A stretch of 64,000 nt of DNA from Corythucha ciliata (GCA_038030265.1 CM075938.1:41471189-41535188), one strand, 5' to 3'; numbered from the stretch's first letter, positions 46,414-57,268 are shown. The notes: generated by a model from the letters alone, not told the origin. Numbers and translations are program-made.

Positions 46414-47146
46414 AATCTCCTTTCGAATGCGTGTTATGTTTCTGGAATTATTCATATTGTAAGTGCCTCAATTGTATAACAACCTATCTAATGAAGGATT
46501 TAAGGTACTTCGTCGCGCAATATTCTACCAATAGCTACCTCACGGAACTTACACAGGTTTGTAAAACCAAAGAATATTAAGCTAAAACATGCGAGGCATC
46601 TCATTTCCTTTTTCCATCTCTTTGATAAGATTCCGTATGAAATTATCCTCTCAATCATCCGATACAACTCATGCTTTCTAATCCAACAGCTACTCTAGTG
46701 CTTCAAATTCAAACTCTGGCTGACCAATAAAACAAGAGTTTGCCCCGCTTCAAGGTTTGTAAGTTGGAATACAGTGCCTCTCAAAAATGACGAAATTGAG
46801 CCATTTTGACCGTTACAAGTGGTGAGGGGATGTCCTCCGGCTGAGGCCTCGAATTAGGACTCTGGCTGACTAATAAAACAAGATTTTGCCCCGCTTTAAG
46901 GCTTGTAAGATCGTCCTCCGGCTGGGAACGATCGACGTCATCGGTGATGACGCGGAGTCGTCTTTTCTCGCCTGGCCCAGTGTCTTCGTTAGCCTGGTTG
47001 ATTTTCTCCGCTATTAGTGTGATAATTGTTAATTTATACTACTCCCGTGACCATTAATTTAGGTTTTATTGGGAGAGAAAATTAACTTGAATTATGGGCC
47101 AAAGTGCATTTCTTTAATCCACAAAACACGCATTCGAAAGGAGATT
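46414..47146. mobile_element. 730-bp MITE with 22-bp inverted ends
   Basis: aatctcctttcgaatgcgtg at the left and cacgcattcgaaaggagatt at the right. Inside, a ~65-bp block (actctggctgac(c/t)aataaaac...gccccgctt) occurs twice as direct repeats at about 46705 and 46860. No coding capacity. Confidence 0.78.
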
Positions 47147-49099
47147 AAGGCCCGTATTCAGAAACCAACCTTTACGTCCCCTTAGGAGCTCCTTTAGTTA
47201 AGGTTCCTTTAGCGATTCCTTTAAAAATCGTATTCAGAAACGTTCCTTTAGAGTTCCTCGGCAGTTCCTTTAGCTAAAGGGGCCTTAAAGCAAATAAACA
47301 ATGAAAATATGCTTTTAATGGTGACTGTACGCTTTATCATGTGAAACCTCTCGCTATTTAAGCCTTCAAAAGCCCATTAGTTATCAAAATTGTATGAAAT
47401 GCCAGCCTATTAACATTGCGTAATTTTAATTTATTGATGAGCGTGGACAAGTTCAAGACCGAAGAGAACCGCAAAGTTTGTGCGGAAAGCGGCCATTGTC
47501 CCACAAGGGAATGCCCTGCTGGAGACTGCGTGATCGAGCAACGGCTACGGTTCTATTTTGGAAAATTCGAATGTAGCCAACGGGTGACAACATCTACAAA
47601 TTCCATCCTTGGGCCGCAAAACACAACTACTTTGAGACTCATCCAGACTCCCGTCACCTACGGAGATTTTAAGCGGAGTATGTCTGCACAATAATTGCAG
47701 CCGACGACACCGGGGAAACCACCCAATCTGAAAAATGGAACGGATGATTCTCTCACTCTTTGGCCACTGGGAAAATATATAAGCTGTTTTATTAGCCCCG
47801 CAATGCTTTCAGACACTTCCTTTATGTTCACGATTCCACCGGCGTCACCGGTTGGCTGACACCTCGTAGATCACAAAACTGTCTGCGACGGCCGTTGCTC
47901 GGTACCTATGAGGAATGAGTTTGTCCTGTGAATTTCGAAGGAAATGTAACGCTCTTCAACGTGTGACTCAGAAGACGTTTTCGTGGAACGCGCAGTATTC
48001 GAGTGATAGGCCAAAATCCGTTTAAAACTCCGTGGGAATAACGCAGTTTTCTGCCCCCACTGAAGTTCTAAAGAGGAGTTTTGGATGGAAGAGAAGCCTT
48101 TTAGCTCCAAGGGGTCTCACGAGGTGGCGCCGACAACGATGAGAGAGGGCTTTCGTGCGCCCTTGCGACTGGGGCCTTATTCCGAACGGTTGGGAAGAAA
48201 ATGCCGCAAGAGGGATCCAGGGACCCCGTATAAGAAATAACATTATCCCTTCGTGGGAACCACACTTGCGTCATTTTTCCCTGACACCTCTGACCAGGCC
48301 GCACTGGCACTGGGGCCTTTTCCTGGCCCCAGCTCCGGCCGCGGTAGTGAGCTAGAGGTCGAAACGATGCCACTCAAATAATTATTTTCAGACCTATAAA
48401 TTATTTATTTTGGCCTAGGTTCCAATCCCGTACAAAACGAAAATAAGGAAATAGATAGGACGGTCACACTTGAAACACAAGGGGAGGCACAACACAAAAA
48501 AGATAAATTGACAAATCGTGGCATGGGACCGTCACTTGAAGATTTCCCGTCGCGTAAATTCTCAGTAATTTGTGAAAGTTTGACAGCCGTAGAGAAACTT
48601 GAACCCTTCAGTCGGTCGACGCTCGACGGATCAAAATCACAACGTTTCAAACAGTCCGATCTGACCGAAACGAGACCTTTTGGAGAACCGAACTGGATTC
48701 AGATAGTGTGCTTCTTCTGTGTCGCTCATTGCGCCATTGGAGATCCGAAATAAGATTGAGCGAGTCGAAAAACACAATAAATTCTTCCATTTCTCACATT
48801 TACCGAGGGAAAATAATTACAGTAGAAACACTACAACACAAGACAAGGCTTAAAGGAACTGTAAAGGAAGCTCCCGAGCTTCCTTAGAGTTATCATAAGT
48901 ATAACCAGCAAATAACATTCTTTAAAGGAACCACGAAGGTAAAAGTGGCTTTGTGAATACAATTTTTTCATGCCTTAAAGAACTCCTTTACAGTTCCTTG
49001 GCCAATGCGGATAAGGTTGGTTTCTGAATACAAATTCCTGCTATAAGGAGCCACAAAGGTTAAGGTCTCGTAAAGGTGCGTTTCTGAATACGGCCCTAA
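47147..49099. mobile_element. ~1.95-kb element with 'ggcccgtattcagaaac' ends
   Basis: The left end is aaggcccgtattcagaaacc (47147) and the right end is ctgaatacggccctaa (to 49099). Subterminal parts contain repeated cctttag/ctaaagg and aaaggaac blocks. The interior includes a 93-codon frame at 47416-47694 with no known motif and the dispersed repeat at 48.11-48.27 kb. The same ends flank the 140-bp MITE at 21137-21276. Confidence 0.65.
48110..48265 (+). repeat. Dispersed repeat, copy 2
   Basis: Matches the 1095-1215 repeat: ggggccttattccgaacgg, ggatccaggga and aataagaaataacatta. Confidence 0.55.
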
Positions 49100-49433
49100 G
49101 TCTCTTTGAGTTATGTTGTCACACCGATGTTCTGTAAAGAAATGTTCAAATACGGAGGATCATTTTTCAACTGAATTACCAAAATAAAGGTATATAAATT
49201 GATAAAAGTAACGCCAGTTGTGTTGTCAACATTCCAACACAAAATAGTCGAGCAGGAAATATAGCACATCACTATTGCTGTTCCCAGACCAACCATTAGG
49301 AGAATATGTTATTATAGCCCGGCCAAAGACTAAAGAAATCGACGGTAGCGCTACTAGCGCCGATTAGTATGTACTTAACCCCCCACCAGTTTTTCGTGCA
49401 ATCGATATTTTCCGATATTTCTATCAGTGATAT

Positions 49434-49622
49434 GAGTAGAGAACCTATAATCAGACAGGTAAAATCACAGACGCCATGTTCGCTCTTATCAATTATCAGT
49501 CTTGTAAAATCCACCTTTTGTTGATGTTTTGTGGATGTCAACAAACCACCCCCCAACCATTCTTATTAAACTGATAAGAACGAACATGGCGCCGTATGTG
49601 TCTACTCGTCTTTAAAGGTTCT
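49434..49622. mobile_element. MITE with agaacct ends and gccatgttcg arms
   Basis: agacgccatgttcgctcttatca and tgataagaacgaacatggcgcc are inverted, bounded by gagaacct and aggttcttta. It lies just upstream of the transposase frame. The agaacctttaaa-type ends also occur at 41.8 kb. Confidence 0.7.
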
Positions 49623-49741
49623 TTAATATGAGTGGTTTTTTTTGCCTCAACGGTTTTTTTATCGTGATTAAAGTAAGTAGACATGAGATAATTAATGATT
49701 TTAATACTTTGAGAGACAAGATGTTGTATTTGATTTCAGAA

Positions 49742-50726
49742 ATGAGTGAAAGACCGAAAAGAAGAACTTTAGGAAGCCAAGCAAGGCAAATCGTTTTTTC
49801 AGTTTTTCAGTATTTTACCCGGCAGAAGGTAGTGGAAGAGCCTAAGCCCGACATCAACAGTTTGGTGGCTGAGGCGACCGGTGTTTCCCGGTCTTCTGTT
49901 TTCCGCATCGTGAAAGAAGCCGAACGATCGACCTCAGAGGGCTCGAGTACGAGTCGGTCACTTTTCACCACACCTACGAGGAAGAACATTCCACATGAGA
50001 AGCGAGTCGAGTTCGATTCTTTTACTGACAGTGCCATTCGGTTTAAAGTTCGCGAGTTTTACGCTGTTAAAAAGCAGTGCCCGTCAATTAGGCTTCTCCA
50101 TAAGGAGTTACTAGTGCAAGGCGTTGTAGACTGCGGTAAGGAGTACATTCGGCAGCGCCTACATCACCTGGGGCTTAGGTGGAAGAAGTGTCAATCCAAT
50201 CGTAAAATTCTAATTGAGCGGCCAGAAATTGCAGCCCGTAGGGTCTCCTACCTGAGGGAGATAAAAAAACATCGAGAGGCCAACAAGAATATTGTCTTCC
50301 TGGATGAAACGTACGTACAAGAGGCCCACAACGTTACATCCTGTTGGCAGTCGGAGGACGAATTGGGTGCTACTCATAAAATAGGTGAGCTGATGATTCT
50401 TCATTTCTTTAGCATGAAAATAGTTTCTCGTGATTTTATATTTAAGGCAAGGGCAATCGACTTATTGTTGTTCATGGAGGTGGGGAGCAAGGCTTCGTTA
50501 GAGACGGTCTCCTGATTTTCAAATCCTCAAGTACTTCAGGGGACTATCACACGTCCATGAATGCTGAGAATTTCTCGAAATGGCTCAGTACGTGCTTCCT
50601 ACCCAACGTGCCGGCAGGCAGTGTCATAGTCATGAACAACGCGAGTTTCAGCGTTTTCCAGGGGGCGCCAAAATCCAACATTAAAAAAGATAATTTACCA
50701 CTGCAGGCCACGGGCGGGCCATTGTG
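49742..50726 (+). pseudogene. DDE transposase (Tc1/mariner-IS630 superfamily), inactive
   Basis: Two exons, 49742-50384 and 50447-50726, with a 62-bp intron bounded by gtgagc and tttaag. The chosen start MSERPKRRTLG follows an acceptor-like tttcag; an earlier in-frame ATG is at 49628. The N-terminus has a helix-turn-helix (EATGVSRSSVFRIVKEAE). The core shows the first catalytic Asp in NIVFLDETYV. The second exon gives IVVHGGGEQGF and VIVMNNASF, where the family has MDNA, so the second Asp is Asn. The C-terminus, including the third acidic residue, is lost. The family cuts and pastes the transposon at TA. Confidence 0.85.
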
Positions 50727-51179
50727 AAAGGCTCAGCCGTGGGTTGGCCACCCCTGATGTAAAGCGTTTTCGGACTGAGGTGTATTCAGTGAGTTGGATT
50801 GCAAATCATTTCTGATTTCACTCTTGCCTTCTTCCACCCTATATTTGCGAGTGACACCGAGCCTATGCCACTCAACTCCTATCTCCAGCCTACTCGGCAT
50901 CTAGTTGATGGGCCGCCCCATATCCGTTGACCATATATACCTTGGTTGGAGCGGATGGCTGCCCCTGTTACGTGGGTTCTTCCTACAAACAAATGGAGGA
51001 GGAGTACGGACTGTGAACATTCACTCAGCGGTCCTTCGCATAAAACAAATTACTGTTTAGTACTAATTTACTATTTATGCATTTCTTTGTGTTTCATGTT
51101 GCTGAATTCAACTTCCGAACTTCACAAAGGGACATGTTGCCAAACTGAGAAAAAACGGCTCTGGTTTCGACGTTGGTCT

Positions 51180-51390
51180 TTGTCATATAAATAAATTTAT
51201 AATAAATTTTATGTAATAAAGGTTCTGAAAGAGTGAAATTCAGTAAAAGAGGTTTTTGAAAGAGCAAAACCCACGAAATTTGGAGTTTGAACAAGCAAAT
51301 TTCACGAAATTACGATTTTAACGAGACAAATCCACCAAAAGATTTGGAAGAGCAAAAATCCGCAAATATTGCGTTTGTGAGAGTCAAAAA
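51180..51390 (+). repeat. ~32-bp tandem patch, 'gaaagagcaaaa(a/c)ccacgaaatt' type
   Basis: Five to six diverged units, for example gaaagagcaaaacccacgaa then atttggagttt, followed by gaacaagcaaatttcacgaa. Similar units reappear loosely at 53930-54130. Confidence 0.65.
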
Positions 51391-51913
51391 TGGCGATTTT
51401 TTTTTTAAAGTGCCACATGCCTATGATTAGTTTTGAATCAGACCGTGAGCCAAATTGTTTGGTTTGTCGGTCTAACGATCTGGATTGTGGTGGTGTGAAG
51501 TTCCTACTTTTTAGTACAATCGGTGGCGGTGTGTGGGAGTGATTAAGTGGGTGAAAAGGGAAATCGCTGTATTGTTCTCCGAGTAGACTGTGCATTATGA
51601 ACCCCGCTCTTGGCGCTCGACCTTATCTTACCTGGCAAAAATCGAGTTAGGTAGGAGACTCGGCCCTAGTTTCTTGAAGACGAAATGAATGTTTTTAGGT
51701 TGTGGCTACGCTAAAGTTTGCCGAGTGGCAAAGAGGCTTATTTTGCTGCCCCCCCCCCCCCCCCATGAGCAAAACTGTTGGCCCGCGTTTGGTCAGTTTC
51801 AACGAAAACATCCAGTCAAGTAAAAAATGCAAACATGTATTAAGAAAGAAAACAGTCAGACATGGATACCACACAGGCAAGTAGATAACTTTTTAGAACG
51901 GCAAATAAACATG

Positions 51914-52049
51914 TAGGGCCCTCCACACACAGTTTGTCTTGTTTTCGACGCTAACTCGAAAGGGGCTTCTGTAAATTGCATTCGTGTTCGACATTGAAAC
52001 GCTTCGAGTTCGAGTCAAATACAAGACAACCCGTGTGTGGGGGTCTTAA
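51914..52049. mobile_element. 135-bp MITE
   Basis: tagggccctccacacacagt and tttgtcttgttttcgac at the left pair with tcaaatacaagacaaccc and gtgtgtgggggtctta at the right. The centre has a second inverted pair ctcgaaa / cttcgag. Terminal form resembles the ggccc-gttcacac MITEs at 38.9 and 39.3 kb. Confidence 0.78.
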
Positions 52050-52794
52050 TAAGACTTTTACTTGAGAATTCCGTGAAATCCCGATAGTTTCTCCAAAAAA
52101 ACAACAGATAACTATGTAAAAGTAGAGATTTGTGGCTATTTTCCGTCGCTCGGACCAGGAACGTTTCAATTTAACGAAGCAGGCTTCAACAGATTTGTCG
52201 AGCAATCGGGTTGTAGTTTTCCTGGTTAAAGACGCGTTTTGAGAAGGTTTGTCTCGACAAAGGACGTTCTTCCGGTCCTAAAACCAAAAATATGAATCAT
52301 ACCAAGGATAACGATGCGTAGATTGTAAAATAAATAGGAAAATAATTATCATGTTGGCTTACTCACTTCGGCAACTCAGCCTCATAGCTTCGGAAGGAAT
52401 TGCACAAACAATGAATTCCACGGTACGTTTAAATATCAACCCTTCCGCCGAAAGACCGAAGGAAAAGTGAAACATTTTAGTATTTGAGCACGAAAAATAA
52501 GGATTCTTGACAAAATTTAACAAATCAAAACATCTACCAGTTGTAGTCAGAAAGATCAGTGAACCGCGATCCCCGAGTGATAAGAAGTTTCAAAACTTTA
52601 GGAGGTAAACGGCTACACAATGGAAGGGGTAAGGGGAAGCTCTCAGTGAGAACTTAGGTGGAGATTCGATGTTCTTCAACCTTTGGCCGGGCTATAGTGA
52701 TAAAAGTGTGAAGATTGTTTTCGGACTTGTGAAGAGGGAACGACCCGGGAAAAGATAACAGTCGAAGAGAATTACCTTTTTTCGCCCGGATGTC

Positions 52795-53907
52795 GTTCAC
52801 TCCCCCCAACCCACCATCGGCTCGAGCCTACGGCACACTCTACGTCACGACTTCTTATCAGTAGACAGAGAAATCCTTTCCCCGAATCAGGCTGGCTTCC
52901 GTAGAAACCGTGGGGCAATGGACCACATAGTTCATTTTACCCAGGCTATAAAGGATGGCTATCAGCATCAGCAATCAACCATTGCGGTTCTGGTGGACTT
53001 CAGCACTGCCTTTGACAGGGTTTGGAGGAAAGGGGTGCTTTCGAAGATTGCACAGTGGGGAGTCCATGGAAATTTGTTTAAGTTCATGAGGAGCTTCCTT
53101 TCTCAGCGCTTCATCAGAGTCAGGTACGGACAGAGTGTGTCGGGCTTCAGGCAAACCAGACAGGGGGTCCCCCAGGGTTCCGTCTTGAGCCCGACATTAT
53201 TCAACATCATGATAGATGACCTGATATCAGCGATTGAGGGGGACATCCCTGGCATGAATGCACTCTTGTATGCTGATGATCTTCTCCTGTGGGCGACTGG
53301 CTCGTCAATTCCAGCACTGGAATCCTGTCTGAACCACTCCCTGGCCACACTGGCGGAATGGGCTCGCCAGAATTGCATGACTGTGAATCCCACCAAGACG
53401 GAATATCAGCTGTTCTCCCTCTCCAAAAAGCCTTATCCAGTCCGACTTGAGTATCTTGGGAATGAGTTGGTAAAAACTGACTCAGCCGTATACTTGGGAG
53501 TGAGACTGGATAACCAACTTACGTGGAATGCTCATATAGAACAGGCTGCTGGCAAGGGGAGAGCAAGAATGAAACTGCTGAACCGTGTTGCGGGGGCCAC
53601 CTGGGGTGCTTCGCAGGACTTATTAAAGATGACATACACTTCATACGTAAGACCTGCAATGATGTATGGTTGCGAGGCTGCCGTCACTGCATCAGCAACT
53701 GCCAGGGATAAGCTAGAAAGATCGCAAAATATTGCTTTGCGAAGTATTACTGGAGGGGCGAAATCTACTCCTGTTGCAGCAATGCAGGCCCATACAGGAA
53801 TTGAACCCCTAACAGAAAGGATTGATGCTGCAGCAATAATGCTAAATGAAAAGCTTAGGCGATCTAACGAGATAGTAGTGTTTTGGTTCTTCAAAAATTC
53901 TGCATAA
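52795..53907 (+). pseudogene. LINE reverse transcriptase fragment (I/Jockey group-like)
   Basis: An open reading frame that continues upstream of its first Met (52918) as LSPNQAGFRRNRGA. It contains VLVDFSTAFDRVW, GVPQGSVLSPTLFNIMIDDL, the catalytic ALLYADDLLLWA and AVYLGVRLDNQLTWNAHIE, all standard non-LTR reverse transcriptase blocks in order (330 residues). Both the endonuclease and the start of the enzyme are missing, and the 3' end stops at an A-run (53907). It is a 5'-truncated fragment with its frame intact, suggesting a fairly young insertion. Confidence 0.9.
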
Positions 53908-53909
53908 AA

Positions 53910-54891
53910 AAAAAACGTTTGCGTCTTTTGGTGTCAAAATTTCGCGCAAAAGTCCACTGATTTGGCTAGTTCATGAACTAAATTTCGTCTTCGTTTCCCT
54001 TAAAAAAATAAATCTTTTGGTTCGTCTCTTTCAAAAATATAATTTGGATTGACTCCCTAAAAAAGAGCAACTTCACGGATATCACATCACGCTTAATCAT
54101 TTCCACAATGTTTGCTCAATTTAAAGAGCAATTTCGTGAGACTGTCCGTTTGTAATAACCTCCTATAAGATGCCTGGATCCGGCGCCGTGACTTGATTCA
54201 AAGGTGGACGTGTACTATGTTGTGGGCTGGACCTACTTGAAAATCGGACGTTAGATGTTCAGGACCGAAAAGGAGGGCAAAAAAAGAGGAAAATGTTGAC
54301 CATTTTCGTGACATCTGAAAAATGAGCCCAAACGCACTAAAATGTAGGACATGTCCCGGAAAAGTGGACGTCTGGTCACCCTAAGGCCCTGGTGACTACT
54401 CTGTTGCGTGTCTGGCTGGAACTGCATGTATAGAAGTATTGCATAGAAACAGAGAATTGTCAAGTACGGTTCGGGAGATTCATGAATTACGTCTGTGCCA
54501 TGTCAGACCAGTACTTTTGAGAAAATTACCCTGAAATGTGAGAAGATGACCATGACCACCCCTTAGGGAGGTGGTTTTGATGATTTTTTGCGCGAGTGAC
54601 TGCGATTCCAAGGATCCGCCACTGTGTTAGGACCAACTAGATCCCAAATAAAGTCAACTAAAGTCAAATAAAGTCAATCCTAGGGCAAGGTATGGCCCAG
54701 ACGGGCGTACGGACATTCCAGAAATCGAATCTAGACATCTTGAAACTTACAAGGATAAAGTTTGAGGGTGGGTTGAAAAAAAAAATTCCTGAACGAAAAC
54801 ATATAGGTGTAGAAATTCAGAATGTATTGAATTATGAACCAATTAATTAAAACACAAAAATCCAGGCAAGATTTTTTAAAAAGACGGCACA

Positions 54892-54929
<38 letters not shown>

Positions 54930-55234
54930 GGATCAAGAAATTACCGCCCTCGAAGTCGAATCTATTTCACTGAAGTGAAAAGGTATTGAAGGGTACGGAC
55001 GAAGGGTAGGAAAAAAACGTTGCGAGACCTTGAAAACCTCGAGACGATTCGAGCGGTCTGAGCAGTGGTGATGGGACGGCAAGGGGTAGGTTCGAAACTT
55101 GAAGCAAAACCGTGTGGACAGGATGGCAGGGGGCAAGCAGGGGGTTCCTTCATTACCATTTCTAATCCACTGCGCGTCTTTGCGGATAATTCTTGAACTA
55201 TTTATTGAAAAATCGCCTAAATGAATTAATTAAT
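53910..55234. other. Non-coding; includes possible MITE ends and a poly-A run
   Basis: aggacatgtcccggaaaagt followed by ggacgtctggtcaccctaa at about 54347-54383 resembles a terminal motif common in insect elements. No matching left end was found. A poly-A run lies at 54896-54926. Confidence 0.45.
54896..54926 (+). repeat. Poly-A run
   Basis: About 31 consecutive A. Confidence 0.95.
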
Positions 55235-55492
55235 CGGGCACCCGTTTTTCTCAGTCGTTTTTCAACTTTTTTTACTTTTCTTTTTTTGTAAATTCATTAA
55301 AAAATATGGAATATATGCATGCGTAACCGATTTTGGAAAAAGTGAAAATTACAAAAATTATAAAAATAACTTTTTTAATAATTAACATAATTAAAATCGG
55401 TTACGCATGCATATAGTCCTTATTTTTTAATGAATTTACAAAAAAAAAGAAGTTAAAAAAGTTTAAAAACAACTGAGAAAAACGGGTGCCCG
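55235..55492. mobile_element. 258-bp foldback element
   Basis: cgggcacccgtttttctcag and ctgagaaaaacgggtgcccg are exact inverted ends. The arms (about 105-115 bp) continue through gtaaattcattaaaaaat and gcatgcgtaaccgattt against their complements. The ends are themselves nearly palindromic (cgggcacccg). Confidence 0.88.
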
Positions 55493-56080
55493 TCTCAGAG
55501 GCCCGTGCAGCACCCCCTTAAGAACCGGATTTTAAAAAACTACTATAAAAATCAACGGCTGGACGAATTTCAAAAACAGATTTTCCCATTATTTTTAGTA
55601 CTATTTTTTTTAAATTCAAAATTGAAACCTTCCTTGCCATATCAAGCCGGCGGCCGACGTTTTTTTTTTTTTTTTTTTTTTTTTTTCTTTTTTTAATGGA
55701 CAACGTTCCAGAAACATGAAAAAAAAGTTAAAATGCGTGGAAAATGAGTTACTGCGATGAAATTATCACGAAAAAACACTTTGAAACTCCCATGCAGAAA
55801 AATGAAAAGGTGAAAAACACGGATGACGTCACAACATTGTAAACTGTATTAAACTATAGCCACAAAATAACGTTCAATATTTTTAGTGCATTTCATTTAT
55901 GTCAAAATGCACTATTGGTCTCGTCGTGATGGTGGCAAACCATGGGTCATGGCATGTTTTTTTCATGTTTCAGAACCTCTAGAACACGAATTTAGTGGTC
56001 TCCGGAATTCATATTGTATATACTATATATTTCTTTATATTATATTGGTTTATATATTTCTATCTTTATGGCCGTTTTCT
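55493..56080. other. Non-coding; poly-T run at 55660-55686
   Basis: No gene recognised. The 55505-55696 frame is a translation across the T-run. Confidence 0.45.
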
Positions 56081-56895
56081 TGTTAGCACGATAACTCTCG
56101 AAGAAATTAATTTAGCGGAACGCGCTTTGGCACAATAATCAGTAGTCATAGACCCCGGTCGGTATTGCATTTGGGCCAAATCGGTCAAGGTGGAGGGGAG
56201 GAAAATAGGGCTTGAAGTCGTCAAAAAATCACTAAAAATCACCAGTTGATTCTAGAAGCATCATATTCGGTACGTATACTCCATGTTAGACTAGCCTTTG
56301 ATTCCCATTTTAATTTTTTGAAAAAGTCGATGGGGAGGGGGTGTTGCTCCCGGGGTGGAAGTAAGTGTGTGGTCTTGTTAGCACGATAACTCTCGAAGAA
56401 ATCAATTTAGCGGAACGCGCTTTGGCACAAAAATCAGTAGTCATAAGACCCCGGTCGGTATTGCATTTGGGCCAAATCGATCAAGGTGGAGGGGGGATAG
56501 GGGTTAAATGGTCAAAAAATCACTACAAGTCACCAGTTCATTCTAGAAGCATCATATTCAGTACGTATACTCCATGTTAAAGTAGCCTTTGATTCCAATT
56601 TTAATTTTTTGAAAAAGTCGAGGGTGAGGGGGTGATGTCCCAGGGGTGGAAGTAAGTGTGAGGCCTTGTTAGCACGATAGCTCTCATAGAAATTAATTTA
56701 GCGGAACGCGCTTTGGCACAAAAATCAGTAGTCATAAGGCCCCGGTCGGTATTGCATTTGGGCCAAATCGGTCAAGGTGGAGGGGGGAAAGTAGGGGTTG
56801 AAATGGTAAAAGACTCACTACAAATCACCAGTTGATTCCAGAAGCATTATATTCGGTATGATGATTCCATTTTGAAATAGCCTTTGATTCCCATT
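56081..56895 (+). repeat. ~290-bp satellite, three tandem copies
   Basis: Units start tgttagcacgata at 56081, 56376 and 56667, giving periods of 295 and 291 bp. The third unit is cut at about 56895. All share cggaacgcgctttggcacaa, ccccggtcggtattgcattt and gggccaaatcg. Copies differ by a few percent to about 10%. Confidence 0.93.
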
Positions 56896-56963
56896 AAGTT
56901 CACCTTAAACAAACCCGGCAGCAAACAGTACGAGGGAGGGTCAAACATTAACGAAACAAATCA

Positions 56964-57060
56964 TGGTCTCAACATTACTACTTCTGGGACGGCTTAGGGT
57001 ATCCGTGTACAAAATGAAATGCACTCTTTCCGACCGCCAGCTGCCGGAGCGAAATTTTTT
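56964..57060 (+). repeat. Dispersed 95-bp repeat, copy 2
   Basis: Same block as 43433-43530 in the same orientation, ending ccgccagctgccggagcgaa. Confidence 0.85.
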
Positions 57061-57133
57061 TGTTTTTAATGGTTCATAACAACGGAGAAAACATTAACCA
57101 CTTGTTCTTTTTACAGTGTAGTGACGTGACATT

Positions 57134-57268
57134 AGAGATTTTGCAAACAGCCCCGCTAACGCTGAAGTTAACGCTATTCACATTTCAACCAACGAAATGT
57201 ATTCTACCCTAGCAACGCGTTCGCAAAAATTAATTTTAGCGTTTACGGGGGTGGTTGCAAAATAGCTC
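57134..57268. mobile_element. ~135-bp MITE-like inverted repeat
   Basis: gagattttgcaaacagcccc followed by gctaacgct pairs imperfectly with tagcgtttacgggggtggttgcaaaatagctc, reading inward. Confidence 0.6.

Larger units (their letters stand above)
50727..52680. other. Transposon interior without genes
   Basis: Non-coding. Includes a hAT-like end ggttggccacccctg (50743-50757) directly after the broken transposase, a ~32-bp tandem patch (51180-51390), a poly-C tract (about 51751-51764) and a MITE at 51914-52049. Confidence 0.5.
49313..52696 (+). mobile_element. 3.4-kb Tc1/mariner-like DNA transposon
   Basis: Termini tagcccggccaaag and ctttggccgggcta are exact inverted repeats and sit between TA dinucleotides (49313-49314 and 52695-52696), as Tc1/mariner elements do. 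Removing it restores the right arm of the surrounding inverted repeat, matching the left arm across the join. It carries a damaged, spliced transposase at 49742-50726. A further inverted pair at 49434-49622 near its left end is probably a separate MITE. Confidence 0.82.
46149..52746. mobile_element. Large inverted-repeat element, host of nested insertions
   Basis: The left arm starts gggtcgttccctcttcacaa at 46149 and runs to about 46413. The right arm is 49097-49312 plus 52695-52746, ending ttgtgaagagggaacgaccc. The arms match through cagcaatagtgatgtg, tgctcgactattttgtgttg and acatcggtgtgacaac. The right arm is split by a Tc1-like element at 49313-52696. The left arm is bordered by a 730-bp element, and a 'gtattcag' element fills the middle. 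Confidence 0.82.

Noticed and set aside
50706..50757. Short hAT element (caggccacgggc ... gttggccacccctg)
   Set aside because: The right end looks hAT-like, but the left end matches poorly and no target duplication is present; kept only as a terminal fragment.
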